NCBI GenBank assembly: GCA_947166355.1
Contig: CAMVDX010000003.1
Coordinates: 143,675 to 207,674 of the forward strand
DNA length: 64,000 nucleotides
Direction of reading: 5' to 3'
Source: an uncultured Treponema sp.
GTDB taxonomy: Bacteria; Spirochaetota; Spirochaetia; Treponematales; Treponemataceae
The notes beneath the pieces were generated by a model, which had not been told where the DNA came from, ran no database searches, and was given only the letters and a program-made list of their open reading frames with translations. Both the position numbers and the translations under genes were made by a program. This document shows positions 1-9,218 of the stretch, one piece after another (position 1 is the first letter of the stretch; each line of letters begins with the position of its first letter).

Positions 1-109
1 TGTATTGGTTTAATTATGAATGTAAATTACCGTAAGGCAGAACTGAAATAATAATGGGCTGGGGCGGAATATAATATCCCCACATAAAAATGCTGGTTAT
101 TGGTAGACA

Positions 110-124
110 GAACATACATTATAA
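110..124 (+). repeat. Left 15-bp direct repeat of the plasmid insertion
   Basis: GAACATACATTATAA is identical to 3349-3363. The flanking bases differ on both sides, so this is probably the boundary or crossover site of the integrated plasmid. Confidence 0.55.
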
Positions 125-211
125 ACAGTTAATAGTGGTTTTGGGCTACCTAAGTGCATATTAAATGCCACTTGGTGGAATTGTCAAGAGAATCTGTTTT
201 GAACGAACAAC

Positions 212-251
212 GAACACCCGATATATACTCGTAGTAATATATCGGGTGTTC
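212..251 (-). other. Probable double-strand origin (dso) hairpin
   Basis: A perfect 15-bp inverted repeat (212-226 and 237-251) encloses a 10-nt loop. Read on the minus strand, the loop reads TACTACGAGT. TACTACG followed by A is the nick sequence of pMV158-family Rep proteins, and in that family it lies in a hairpin loop. The predicted nick is between 230 and 229 on the minus strand. The rest of 1-441 shows no supportable gene; the short plus-strand frame at 165-356 runs through this hairpin and is not credible. Confidence 0.7.
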
Positions 252-441
252 TGTCTACCCAACGGAAAATCAAAAAATCACACAGAGAGCCTTAAAACGG
301 CTCATCCGAGTAATTTCACGGAAACAGGCATAAAAGCCCGAAATTTTAAATCCTAGGCTATCTACAGGCCGATTTTCCCGCCCTCTGCAACAACATTAAA
401 ACCTTGTGATTTTGCCTTGCAAAATCGCAAGGTCTAAAAAA

Positions 442-1746
442 CTATTTGCGTCCGGATTTCTTCACCGCAACATTCGTCTCAACCTGTGAAGCTTTGATAT
501 ATTCACCGTAAGTTTTAAAGCCTTCGTTCCTGGCTATTTGAAATTCTGTAATAACTTCATGAATCGGTCTGTCCTCATATCCGGCAATTTTATTTTTCAG
601 CTTCCTCAAGTTCTGACCAACAATTTTGAAGAGATTTATACAATTTTGCTTTAAGGTCTTAAAGCGTGGTAAAACGTCTGATTTTTTTTGAATAATCGAG
701 TTCTCAACACCTTGAAAAACAGACTCATCCAGCCCTATTTCCTTTAAGAATTTTTGAGACAATTCAGACACAGAATAAAGCTTTTCAAAGTCCTCAACTT
801 GCTTTTCACGCTTTGAAAGTTCATTTGATTTTTTATAATATTCATTCCACAAATCAACATTTCTTTCATGTTCGGATTTTATTAATTTATATGACTTATT
901 AATTTTTTTCTCTGTTGCTTCAACTTCTTTTTGTTTTTTTTCAAGTTCCTTTCGTTTTGCTTGTAACGCTTTTTTTTCATACTTGAGTTGTTGAAATTGC
1001 AATTTTATATCTCTTGTTTGTAATAACGTTTTACTGTCACTGTAGTCTTCCGGCTTTCTTTTCGGTTGCATAATTTCAAAACCATGTTTCCTTGCAATGC
1101 TTGCAATGGCTTCACGTTCAGAGTCCTGGAACTGCATTTCTGCAGAAATAAGTTTTTGAAAAGGCTTGTTTGTTTTTGTATTAATACCTCTTTCGAGGTC
1201 ATCAACATAATAAGATTTATAACCTAACTCCTTAAAAGCCTCCGTCTGATTATTTCTCAGTTTTAGACCTGTTTTATTACCTTTTGCTTTCGGTACGTAA
1301 TCAAGATGTAAGTGAGGACAACCACCAAATTCGTCTGCATGATAAAAGGCACCAATGACTTCAAGGCATTTTCCATTTCGCTTAATGAAATCCTCATAAT
1401 ATTCTTTGAGGATTTTATAAGCAGTTTTTTCATCCGGATGATTTTTGAAATTTCCAACTTGAATGATTGCTTCGTATTGGTCGTGAAGTTTAGAATTATT
1501 GCGAACGTTTGCAAGGTAACTTTCAATCCGGCGGTCTTTACGTTTCTGCTTGTTATTAAACTCTTTTAGAGCTTCGCCAAAGATTCTGTCATAAGCTTTT
1601 TCAATCGGCTCATCTTTCCAACTTTCGTGTTTACCGTTCGGGTCTATGTGAGCTTCCTTATCGGCTAAACTTTCGATTCTTCGGTTGTGGCCGATTGCCA
1701 CTTTTGTTCCGTGCTGAAAACTCACGGTATAAGTTTGTTGTGCCAT
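442..1746 (-). CDS. mobV: MobV-family relaxase (Pre/Mob plasmid mobilisation protein)
   Basis: This is a 434-residue relaxase that would nick the plasmid transfer origin and start mobilisation or site-specific plasmid recombination. The MobV signature is visible at about residues 135-152: H-A-D-E followed by PHLHLDYVP, the histidine cluster that binds the metal ion. The N-terminus (HNRRIES region) carries the conserved motif I area. The C-terminal half from about residue 240 is a long charged coiled coil rich in K and E, usual for MobV proteins. It is the third gene of the plasmid on the minus strand, 448 bp downstream of rep. Length fits intact family members (roughly 400-500), so it is probably functional in mobilisation. 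Confidence 0.9.
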   Translation of the reverse strand: MAQQTYTVSFQHGTKVAIGHNRRIESLADKEAHIDPNGKHESWKDEPIEKAYDRIFGEALKEFNNKQKRKDRRIESYLANVRNNSKLHDQYEAIIQVGNFKNHPDEKTAYKILKEYYEDFIKRNGKCLEVIGAFYHADEFGGCPHLHLDYVPKAKGNKTGLKLRNNQTEAFKELGYKSYYVDDLERGINTKTNKPFQKLISAEMQFQDSEREAIASIARKHGFEIMQPKRKPEDYSDSKTLLQTRDIKLQFQQLKYEKKALQAKRKELEKKQKEVEATEKKINKSYKLIKSEHERNVDLWNEYYKKSNELSKREKQVEDFEKLYSVSELSQKFLKEIGLDESVFQGVENSIIQKKSDVLPRFKTLKQNCINLFKIVGQNLRKLKNKIAGYEDRPIHEVITEFQIARNEGFKTYGEYIKASQVETNVAVKKSGRK

Positions 1747-1918
1747 AGTTTTATTTATGCCAGGAGAACCTTAAAAGTCAATCAAAGATTGACATTTTAA
1801 GTAACTCGATACCCAAAATGTCAAAAACTCCCAAGGATTTTTCAACATTTTGTATCTCGCCCTATCGCTTTCCGTGGAAAGCTGACGGGGTCTGCAAAGG
1901 CCTGTCGGCTACCGCCCC

Positions 1919-1999
1919 GACAAGCTGCACTGCAGATTCACTCGCTGATCTTAATCCCTTCGGGATTTAAGTCAGCTCATTCTCTGCAGTTTGCTTGTC
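1919..1999. other. Large nested palindrome, candidate single-strand origin
   Basis: Three nested arms pair in order. GACAAGC (1919-1925) pairs with GCTTGTC (1993-1999). ACTGCAGA (1929-1936) pairs with TCTGCAGT (1983-1990). GCTGA (1944-1948) pairs with TCAGC (1972-1976), around an inner TCCC/GGGA stem. An extended imperfect hairpin in non-coding plasmid DNA is how single-strand origins look, but no known sso consensus was recognised. Confidence 0.45.
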
Positions 2000-2036
2000 T
2001 CCCTGTTTCAAGAGTTGCCACCCTTGAAAATCCCGC

Positions 2037-2072
2037 CCTCTCTCTTGGACGTGCTCCGCACTAAGAGAGAGG
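2037..2072. other. 10-bp stem hairpin upstream of mob
   Basis: CCTCTCTCTT (2037-2046) is perfectly complementary to AAGAGAGAGG (2063-2072) with a 16-nt loop. It lies between rep and mob and may be a terminator-like element or part of oriT/sso. Confidence 0.4.
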
Positions 2073-2194
2073 CAGAGAACCTCTAGCCTTTTATAAAACA
2101 TTTTTTTTTGTTATATTACTCTAGCCGGGGGAACAACGGAGAAATCCGCTAACTTGGGCACCGCGGGCAAGGGTAAAACCTTGCCTCGTTTTTT

Positions 2195-2923
2195 TTAAAT
2201 CTTTTTCAGCGTGTCGATAACCTCGTTTTCCTGTGCTTGAGTTGCCTGTGCTACAAGCTTCGAAACATCAGTTTCCGGCGGTTGCTCATTCTGCTTTTCC
2301 TGTTCCTGAATGAATTCATGTTTTGCTTTTATGAGACAAGCAATCTGATATGAATGGCTTCGGGAAAACTTGAACCACTTCGGTTTTGATATTCTTGCAT
2401 ATTTTTGAAAGACATAAAAATTATGGATTTCTGAAGTTTCAAGAAAGGCAAAAATCTCGTCATAAATTACATCCTCATCATCCGCTTTCGAGATGTCTAT
2501 GACTGCTCCGTTATGAGCTTCAAGAACCTCTTCGGAATACTGATGTTTTTTCGGTTGGTCGAGATGGAGCATATATCGCATAAAACCTTTGGGGTCTCCA
2601 TCCAACATTTTAAACGGGATTTTTGCATTGACTTTTTCAGCAAGCGGTAATACTTTGTTGTATGTCTTTGGCCCGTCGAACAAAAGCAGAATGTGATAAT
2701 GAGCTTTTTTTAAATCACCTGCTTTGTGTTCGGGGTTCTTTTTTTCATCCCGTGCATCCCATTTATCTTTGTCATGCAATGCACAGACATACTTAACACA
2801 AGCTTCATCAAGAATCTCTTTCCAGTCTTCCGGAGCGGAATCCGGATAGAGCAATAGTTTCCATCCCCTCGCCTTTCCTTGTGGAATTTCGAAGAGATTT
2901 TTACCCTCTGTTTTGTTTGACAT
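2195..2923 (-). CDS. repB: Rolling-circle plasmid replication initiator (Rep_2/RepB family)
   Basis: This is a 242-residue HUH-type replication protein that would nick the double-strand origin and prime rolling-circle replication. The metal-binding motif is at about residues 94-102 (KKAHYHILL, the H-x-H pair). It is preceded by the ALHDKDKW block, typical of pMV158-like Rep proteins, and followed by RYMLHLDQP, which holds a candidate catalytic tyrosine. The acidic C-terminal tail is not conserved. The gene lies 122 bp downstream of the CopG-like gene, the arrangement of copG-repB in pMV158. Length is close to the family norm (about 200-240), so no truncation is apparent. Confidence 0.85.
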   Translation of the reverse strand: MSNKTEGKNLFEIPQGKARGWKLLLYPDSAPEDWKEILDEACVKYVCALHDKDKWDARDEKKNPEHKAGDLKKAHYHILLLFDGPKTYNKVLPLAEKVNAKIPFKMLDGDPKGFMRYMLHLDQPKKHQYSEEVLEAHNGAVIDISKADDEDVIYDEIFAFLETSEIHNFYVFQKYARISKPKWFKFSRSHSYQIACLIKAKHEFIQEQEKQNEQPPETDVSKLVAQATQAQENEVIDTLKKI

Positions 2924-3045
2924 ATTGTGTCATGTGAGGTATTATATGTTTGATTAAATCAAATAACAAAATCAAATGTTATTAGATTTTTTTTCAATTT
3001 TCGAAAAGCCTTTTTTCGGTCTGCAAACTTGAAAAAAAGGCTTTT

Positions 3046-3243
3046 TTATTTAACTTCAACCTCACTCCCTCCCCTTGAATTATTTCTGTCATAGAATTGG
3101 CTGACAGCCATTGCAACGATTGCAGAACGGTTTGAACCTGTTGTTTCAACCATCTCTTCCAACTTCCGGCACACATCCACTCTCAAAGTTACTCCCACTT
3201 TTCGGTGCATACGTGTAGGCTTGAATTCATAATTTTCACTCAT
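3046..3243 (-). CDS. copG: CopG-like ribbon-helix-helix copy-number repressor
   Basis: This 65-residue protein has a ribbon-helix-helix pattern: a short basic beta strand (RKVGVTLRVDVCRKLEEM, residues 14-31), then two helices (EEMVETTGSNRSAIVAMAV). In this plasmid family such proteins repress their own promoter and rep, limiting copy number. A good ribosome site (AGGAGG) precedes the ATG at 3243. An overlapping alternative frame at 2994-3176 has no such support. It is the first gene of the rep transcription unit. The assignment rests on pattern and context. Confidence 0.7.
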   Translation of the reverse strand: MSENYEFKPTRMHRKVGVTLRVDVCRKLEEMVETTGSNRSAIVAMAVSQFYDRNNSRGGSEVEVK

Positions 3244-3290
3244 TATGAACCTCCTGTAATAATAATGTTTTGGAATACCCTATCCCACTA

Positions 3291-3345
3291 CACTATACCT
3301 AGTGGTATTTTTATAAAAGATATATTCAAAATACGCTATATCCAG
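3291..3345 (-). promoter_or_regulatory. Probable copG-rep promoter and operator
   Basis: Upstream of the CopG-like gene, CACTA/TAGTG (3291-3295 and 3300-3304) forms a palindrome overlapping a minus-strand TATAGT, a plausible -10 box. This is where a ribbon-helix-helix repressor would bind. A second inverted repeat, ACGCT/AGCGT, lies next to it at about 3332-3349. Confidence 0.4.
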
Positions 3346-3348
3346 CGT

Positions 3349-3363
3349 GAACATACATTATAA
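3349..3363 (+). repeat. Right 15-bp direct repeat of the plasmid insertion
   Basis: GAACATACATTATAA is identical to 110-124 and marks the probable right boundary of the integrated plasmid. Confidence 0.55.
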
Positions 3364-3428
3364 TAAGATGTATAATGGATTTTTGACGGTGTTAGGGGGA
3401 AATATACCCCGACTGCAGCCCCGTTTTT

Positions 3429-4496
3429 TTACTTCTTATTGTTCAATATCTTAAGGAAGCCTTTTTCCAGCTCTGGTCTGAATTCTTCAAGATTTTTATA
3501 GTTACCGTTTCTATATTTGTCCAGAAGCTCTGTAACCTCTGTTATCTCATCGAATCTGCATTTGTTTTTATCATACTCTATATAAGTCTTTATATACTCT
3601 TCTGTGCAGAAGCCCTTGAGGATATTATTGGTATTTGCACGATTAAAGAGCTCAATCAGATAGGTTTCTGCGTTATTATAAGCCTGACTCTGTAAGATTT
3701 TTTTCTTTTCGCCCTTAAGGTCTTTATTTACCAGCTTCATGATCTTTTTGTTTTTGCAGATCTCATACACTACCGGATTAGACATAGGATGCGATAATTC
3801 GTGAATCAGAAGGTTTTCATCGAAATAGTTGGCACAATACTTTGGTTCAAAATATTCCCTGCTGCCATCGTTAAAGCTTACACCGTAGTTTGAAGGTCCA
3901 ACTATCGGTGAGGCAGAAATGAAAATAACGTTAATCTCTGTTCTGTAGTATTTTTCATATTCTTCTATACCCTTTATGATTATGTCCTTATTAGCCAGCA
4001 GGGCGCTTGTACTTTCCTGGTAGACAGAATTCATTGACTGATAGAAATCATCAAACTTTGTTGCATCATAAAAATCAGAAATTACCTCAAGGAATTTTTC
4101 CGGATCCCCGCAACGCTTCTGTATGTTTGCTTCTACAATATCAATAGAAGTTCTGTAGGAATGGCAGTCTGAATTAAGATAAGTTGCAATGTTTGCAACT
4201 GCATCATAGCCGAAACCGGTGTTATGAAGCTTTTTGAAATATCTGATGGCAATCTGGACTTTTTCGTCTTTATTGAATTGAACAAAATAAGCGGCATATT
4301 CATGAGAATGAGATTTTTCCATGTTGTATTCTGGAAAGCCCGCAAGATGGGCAATTACGGCAGCACATTCAAAGGCACGGCTGGTTCCAATTCCGACTTT
4401 ATCATTGATTTTAACACGGTATTCTGGTCCATCTGCAAAGGCAGAGGAAAAGATAAGGCCTGCTGTAATCAGTATTGAAAGGATACATTTTTTCAT
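3429..4496 (-). CDS. Secreted DUF4932-type putative zinc metallopeptidase
   Basis: A 355-residue protein with a clear signal peptide (KKCILSILITAGLIFSSAFA), so it is exported. At about residue 230 it has LLIHELSHP, an HExxH zinc-binding motif. A following NAETYLIELFNR could supply the third ligand or structural residues. This arrangement matches the DUF4932 family of uncharacterised secreted proteins, known mainly from Bacteroidetes and spirochetes. The substrate is unknown. It is a single gene, 26 bp downstream of mfd on the same strand, and may be co-transcribed with it. It is intact and close to the usual size. Peptidase activity is inferred from the motif alone. Confidence 0.7.
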   Translation of the reverse strand: MKKCILSILITAGLIFSSAFADGPEYRVKINDKVGIGTSRAFECAAVIAHLAGFPEYNMEKSHSHEYAAYFVQFNKDEKVQIAIRYFKKLHNTGFGYDAVANIATYLNSDCHSYRTSIDIVEANIQKRCGDPEKFLEVISDFYDATKFDDFYQSMNSVYQESTSALLANKDIIIKGIEEYEKYYRTEINVIFISASPIVGPSNYGVSFNDGSREYFEPKYCANYFDENLLIHELSHPMSNPVVYEICKNKKIMKLVNKDLKGEKKKILQSQAYNNAETYLIELFNRANTNNILKGFCTEEYIKTYIEYDKNKCRFDEITEVTELLDKYRNGNYKNLEEFRPELEKGFLKILNNKK

Positions 4497-4522
4497 TTAT
4501 TTACTCCCCTATTTCAGCCGCT

Positions 4523-7500
4523 TTAGGCCAGCTGACTTAGTTTTTCGCGTATAAACTCAGACTTTTCTTTAAGTCCGATTTTTCCAAGTTTGATATATAT
4601 GTAATTCGGAAGCTTTGCGTTCAGGCGCACTGTTCCCGGGTTATCCTTAATGAGCTTGAGGATTTTATCAATTGAGATGTTTGAAACCTGCTGGAATTCA
4701 ACGGCAACCTCGCCCTGTCTTTCTTTGATTGATTTGATTGAAAGCTTGCGGCAGATAATACGGATTTCTGCAAGAGCCAGTAAGCTTGAAACTTCTTCCG
4801 GAATCGGGCCAAAGCGGTCTGACAGTTCTCCAAGTACGGCGTCGAATTCTGCATCGTCTGTAACGGCTGCAATTTTCTTATAGATTTCCATTTTTATCTG
4901 CGGATTGATAATGTAGCTGTCCGGAATAAAGCCGGTGTACTCCATTTCCATAAGAACTTCGGAATCTTCCTTGTAGTCTTTCTGGAGTGCCAGGCGGTTT
5001 ACTGCCTCATTCAAAAGACGAACGTACATATCAAAGCCGACCGAATAAACATCGCCACTCTGGTCTCGCCCAAGCAGGTTTCCGGCTCCACGGATTTCCA
5101 TATCCTTCATGGCGATTTTAAAGCCGCTTCCAAGCTCGGTAAAGTCGCTGATTACCTGTAAACGTTTCATTGCGACTTCAGAAAGAGCCTTATTTTCCGG
5201 ATACAAAAGATATGCATAAGCCTGACGGTCGCTTCGTCCAACGCGGCCACGCAGCTGGTAAAGCTGGGAAACGCCGTACATGTCTGCACGGTCAATAATA
5301 ATTGTATTTACGTTTGGAATATCAATTCCGTTTTCAATAATTGTTGTTGCAATGAGCACGTGGAAGCCGCCCATCTTAAAGCGATGGAAGATTTCTTCCA
5401 GCTGTGTGGAAGTCATCTGGCCGTGGGCTACATCAACAAGGACTTCCGGCACCAGAGTTTCTACCTTGCGGCGAATTTCCTGCAGGGATTCTACCCTGTT
5501 ATGCAGATAAAAAACCTGACCGCCCCGCTCTATTTCCCGTCTTATTGCCTGGGCTACACGTTCGTCTGTAAACTCGTCTACAACTGTTTCAATTGCCTGA
5601 CGGTTCTGCGGCGGCGTTGTTAAAAGGCTCATATCACGGATTTTAAGCAGGCTCATATGAAGGGTTCTTGGAATCGGGGTTGCAGACATAGTAAGGCAGT
5701 CGATGTTGTTTTTCATCACCTTAAGCTTTTCCTTGTCCTTTACTCCAAAGCGCTGCTCTTCATCAATAATCATAAGGCCCAGCTTCTTAAAGGTAACATC
5801 CTTCTGGATGATTCTGTGGGTTCCAACGAGAATATCAACCTCGCCTGCGGCAACCTTAGCAAGAATCTTTTTCTGTTCTGCAGGAGCTACAAAACGGGAA
5901 AGTCGCTCTATTTTTACCGGGAAGTTCTTAAAACGACTCTTACAGGTTTCATAATGCTGTTCTGCAAGGATTGTAGTCGGAGCTAAGAATGCAACCTGCT
6001 TACCGCCCATAACAGCCTTAAAAGCGGCTCTCATGGCAATTTCCGTCTTTCCATAACCTACATCGCCGCAAATCAGGCGGTCCATAGGAACAGGCTTTTC
6101 CATATCGGCCTTGATTTCTTCGGTTACAGTAATCTGATCTGGAGTATCTTCGTATGGAAAAGCGGCTTCAAAGGCGGCCTGCCATTCGGTTTCCTTTGGG
6201 AATGCAAAACCTACCGAGGCCTGGCGGCGTGAATACAAATCAATTAGCTTCTGGGCAATGTCTTCAACGGCCTGCTTTACCTTGTTTTTGCGGCTTTCCC
6301 AGGACTTACTGCCGATTCGGTCCAGTCGGGGTTTGTCACCTTCGTTTCCGATATAACGCTGAACAAGATTTACCTGCTCAATCGGCACAAAGGCAATTTC
6401 GTTATCAGCATATTCAAGCTTGATATAATCGCGCTCGTTGCCCATTGCCTTTACACGTTCAATTCCGTGAAAGAGCCCTATTCCCCAGTTTACATGTACA
6501 ACATAATCCCCCGGATTAAGCTCTACAAAGGTGTCTATTGCTTTTGATTTTGCCTTATTTACCGATTTTGGTATGTACTGACGGCGGCCAAAAATCTCAT
6601 TTTCCTGAATTACTAAAAGCTTTGCTTCCGGCAGACGGAAGCCTGCAGAGATAGCCTTTGGAATCAAAATTACAGGATGAACTGCTCCATCGTCCTGAAT
6701 ATCTGTAAAATCTTTGAAAATTTCGTGAATTCGCAGCTGCTGATTTTCGTTATCTGTAAAAATAAAGATATTCCAGCCGGCATTCTGGAGTTCTGTCAGC
6801 TCCTCCTTCATAAAATTGATGTTTCCAAAGAAAGAACGGGCCGGTTCTGCCCCAATTTGAAAATGGTAGACAGAATCCTTATCTTCCTGCTTTTGAAGTG
6901 TTCTAAAAAGTATACATTTTGAGATGTTTTCTAGGAGGTTTTCATAATCTAAAAGAACCATGTCGGGTGGAAGAACTGGATATTCTTCTCTTGAGGTGCG
7001 GTAAAGCTTGTTATACTCGCGGTTTATAGTTAGTTTTGCGTTTTCCTGCTTGTCATAATTATAAAAAAGGACAAAGGTGTTTTCGTCTATATAATCAAGA
7101 ATTGAATGCGGCCGGTCATTTACAAGCTGATATAAAAACTCCTCGCCTTCCGCTTCACCGCTTACGGAAAGGCCTGTAAGCAGGTTATCGAGGTATTTTT
7201 GAGCATTTTCTGTAAGCGGAAGATGTACGGAAAAGTCAGCACCTTCGCCTGTACCACCTGCCTCTGCGGCATTTTCTGCTGTGCCTGCCCCATCCTCTTT
7301 GATGGCTGTAGCCTGGTATTCCGCCAGCCTAGTACGGGCTTTTTCAATCAGTTCTTCTGTCCAGAGAATCTCTTTTGTAGGATAAATGAGGACATCGTTT
7401 CTGCTGCCTGTTGTAGTCTGAGTATCGGTTTCAAAAAGCTTGAAGGATTCAATTTCATCAAAATCAAAAATAATACGGGTTGCCTGTTCATCGCAAGGCA

Positions 7501-8161
7501 GGAAGATATCCAGAACCTCACCGCGAAGACTGAACTCTCCACGTACATTTACCTTTGGAACACGGATGTAGCCCATTGCAGCAAGCTTTTGTGCAATGTT
7601 TGTGGTATCAAATTTATCGCCTTTATTCAGTTTGAAAGAAAGCTTTTTGAGGTATTCCGGAGACGGCATTGGAGACATAAAAGCCCGCTGAGTAAAAAGA
7701 AAAATGCGGGGAGTTTCTTTAAAGGTGATTACGTCTTTTTTTGAGAGCAGTTTTGAAAGTACACCGGCTCTTTTACCAAAGGTGACAGAACCACGGGCTG
7801 CCGGTCTGTAAGGAACTGTTCCCCAGTCCGGAAAAATGAAAACTTCGGCTTCTTCAAAAATGGCAGAAAAATCCTCTGCAATATCGCGGGCATCGGCTTC
7901 TGTCGGAACGACAATAATCAAATCAGAAGAAAAAACTTTATACTGTGGAGCACCTTTGCTGGAGGCGGAATACTGTGCAGACTGAACTGCTTTAAGGTGA
8001 TTTGAGCGGCTGACTTCTGCAGTAAAATAGCTGAAAAGGCTTCCGTGAAGGCCTTCAATGTTCAAAGGGAAAGTACTTTTTTCATCAAAAAAAGCTGCGG
8101 CAGTATCGCGGATTTCGCTCTGTTTGTGTAATATTTCGTCTATAGAAGTTAATGATTTCAT
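4523..8161 (-). CDS. mfd: Transcription-repair coupling factor Mfd
   Basis: This is a 1212-residue ATP-dependent translocase. It displaces stalled RNA polymerase at DNA lesions and recruits UvrA. The UvrB-like N-terminal module is followed by the RNA polymerase-interaction (RID/CarD-like) domain near residues 560-620 (GDYVVHVNWGIGLFHGIE). Next comes the helicase core, with Walker A GDVGYGKTE at about residue 699, DEEQRFG near residue 799 and SATPIPRTLHM. The C-terminus carries the TRCF domain. An alanine/glycine-rich insert near residues 285-315 is absent from most homologues and explains the slightly longer protein. A divergent promoter region of only 56 bp separates it from the plus-strand gene at 8218. 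Confidence 0.97.
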   Translation of the reverse strand: MKSLTSIDEILHKQSEIRDTAAAFFDEKSTFPLNIEGLHGSLFSYFTAEVSRSNHLKAVQSAQYSASSKGAPQYKVFSSDLIIVVPTEADARDIAEDFSAIFEEAEVFIFPDWGTVPYRPAARGSVTFGKRAGVLSKLLSKKDVITFKETPRIFLFTQRAFMSPMPSPEYLKKLSFKLNKGDKFDTTNIAQKLAAMGYIRVPKVNVRGEFSLRGEVLDIFLPCDEQATRIIFDFDEIESFKLFETDTQTTTGSRNDVLIYPTKEILWTEELIEKARTRLAEYQATAIKEDGAGTAENAAEAGGTGEGADFSVHLPLTENAQKYLDNLLTGLSVSGEAEGEEFLYQLVNDRPHSILDYIDENTFVLFYNYDKQENAKLTINREYNKLYRTSREEYPVLPPDMVLLDYENLLENISKCILFRTLQKQEDKDSVYHFQIGAEPARSFFGNINFMKEELTELQNAGWNIFIFTDNENQQLRIHEIFKDFTDIQDDGAVHPVILIPKAISAGFRLPEAKLLVIQENEIFGRRQYIPKSVNKAKSKAIDTFVELNPGDYVVHVNWGIGLFHGIERVKAMGNERDYIKLEYADNEIAFVPIEQVNLVQRYIGNEGDKPRLDRIGSKSWESRKNKVKQAVEDIAQKLIDLYSRRQASVGFAFPKETEWQAAFEAAFPYEDTPDQITVTEEIKADMEKPVPMDRLICGDVGYGKTEIAMRAAFKAVMGGKQVAFLAPTTILAEQHYETCKSRFKNFPVKIERLSRFVAPAEQKKILAKVAAGEVDILVGTHRIIQKDVTFKKLGLMIIDEEQRFGVKDKEKLKVMKNNIDCLTMSATPIPRTLHMSLLKIRDMSLLTTPPQNRQAIETVVDEFTDERVAQAIRREIERGGQVFYLHNRVESLQEIRRKVETLVPEVLVDVAHGQMTSTQLEEIFHRFKMGGFHVLIATTIIENGIDIPNVNTIIIDRADMYGVSQLYQLRGRVGRSDRQAYAYLLYPENKALSEVAMKRLQVISDFTELGSGFKIAMKDMEIRGAGNLLGRDQSGDVYSVGFDMYVRLLNEAVNRLALQKDYKEDSEVLMEMEYTGFIPDSYIINPQIKMEIYKKIAAVTDDAEFDAVLGELSDRFGPIPEEVSSLLALAEIRIICRKLSIKSIKERQGEVAVEFQQVSNISIDKILKLIKDNPGTVRLNAKLPNYIYIKLGKIGLKEKSEFIREKLSQLA

Positions 8162-8217
8162 TTTAAAATACCGATAATAATAAAGTAAAAGAAAAACTTT
8201 TTACTCAGGAGAATACG

Positions 8218-9195
8218 TTGAAAATTCGTAAACTGATTTCGATTATATCAATTCTTTTTGTTTTTGGACAGATGGCAGCCTTTGCAGAGGAAAATACTGT
8301 TGATTTTAGTAATGCGCAGGTCTCAATTAAATATTACAACCGTACTGTTTACTATCCGGGAACTGCAGATGAGGCTCCTGTTTTAGTTCATGTAACAATC
8401 AAAAATAATGGACCAGAAACTCTGCGTTTTAAGCTTGCTGATGACCGTTCCTTCAGTATGGATTTTAATGCCTATACTGTAAAAAATGCCAGACTGGAGC
8501 AGACCGAAAATATCATTGAAAAACGAACTACAAATCAGACTGTATATTTCCGAGAAATTGCACTTGAGCAGGGAGAAGAATATTCTTTCGTAGAAAATGT
8601 AAAGAACTTTTTGAAGATAGAAGATCCGTCAGTTTATTATCTTGAGTTATTCTTTTATCCGGAATTATATAAATCAAAATATCTTACATTAAAATCTAAT
8701 CGTCTTACTCTTGAAGTTCGCCCTTCTCCATCAGCTGCTTCTTCAAATTTTGTTGCAGTAAAAAGTGAAACTGTTGAGCTTTTGAAACCTCAGGATATTT
8801 CTCCTGATAAGGTTGTTGAACAGACAATTATTGCACGTCAGAAATCGCTTTGGGATCAGTACTTTTTGTATATGGATATAGAATCATTAATTCAGAGAAA
8901 TCCATCTCTTAAGAAAAAATATATTACTGTATCTGCTGAAGAGCGTACAAGAATGATTCAGTCTTTCAAGGGAGATTTGATGCAGTCTCGAATTGAAAAT
9001 GATATCGTTGCAGTTCCAGAGAGTTTCCAGATTGAAAAGACAACTTACTCTCCAACAGAAGGAAGTGTTACAGTAATTGAATGGTTTAAGTATCCGAACT
9101 TTAGTGAAAAGAAACGATATACTTATAAAGTATGGCAGCGTGAAGGAATCTGGAAGATTTATGATTATACTGTTGTAAATCTTGGAACAGAATAA
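8218..9195 (+). CDS. Exported hypothetical protein
   Basis: A 325-residue protein starting at TTG 8218; the AGGAG ribosome site at 8207-8212 decides this start. It has an N-terminal signal peptide (KLISIISILFVFGQMAAFA). Residues 25-170 look like an immunoglobulin-like beta domain (VLVHVTIKNNGPETLRF), and the C-terminal part (KYTYKVWQREGIWKIYDY) resembles an NTF2/SnoaL-like fold. The family was not recognised. It is the first gene of a plus-strand trio with the receiver-like protein at 9219 and the zinc-ribbon protein at 9887. A periplasmic location is predicted from the signal peptide. Confidence 0.6.
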   Translation: MKIRKLISIISILFVFGQMAAFAEENTVDFSNAQVSIKYYNRTVYYPGTADEAPVLVHVTIKNNGPETLRFKLADDRSFSMDFNAYTVKNARLEQTENIIEKRTTNQTVYFREIALEQGEEYSFVENVKNFLKIEDPSVYYLELFFYPELYKSKYLTLKSNRLTLEVRPSPSAASSNFVAVKSETVELLKPQDISPDKVVEQTIIARQKSLWDQYFLYMDIESLIQRNPSLKKKYITVSAEERTRMIQSFKGDLMQSRIENDIVAVPESFQIEKTTYSPTEGSVTVIEWFKYPNFSEKKRYTYKVWQREGIWKIYDYTVVNLGTE

Positions 9196-9218
9196 TTAAA
9201 TAACGGCGGCAGAAAAAA

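Larger units (their letters stand above)
1747..2194. other. Non-coding plasmid region between mob and rep
   Basis: This 448-bp gap holds no credible gene but is dense in secondary structure (1919-1999 and 2037-2072, listed separately). Its position fits a single-strand origin and a mobilisation origin. Confidence 0.5.
110..3363. mobile_element. Integrated pMV158-type rolling-circle plasmid
   Basis: This segment carries all parts of a small mobilisable rolling-circle plasmid: a hairpin with a TACTACG nick sequence (212-251), a MobV relaxase, a large palindromic non-coding region, a Rep protein and a CopG-like repressor. The same 15-bp sequence lies at both ends. If it is closed at that repeat, the order on the minus strand is double-strand origin, copG, rep, mob, which is the order known for pMV158. 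The integration mechanism is not visible, since no integrase or transposase lies inside. Confidence 0.75.

Noticed and set aside
165..356. Plus-strand gene of 63 codons at the left end
   Set aside because: It runs through the dso hairpin, has no ribosome site, and shows no protein-like pattern.
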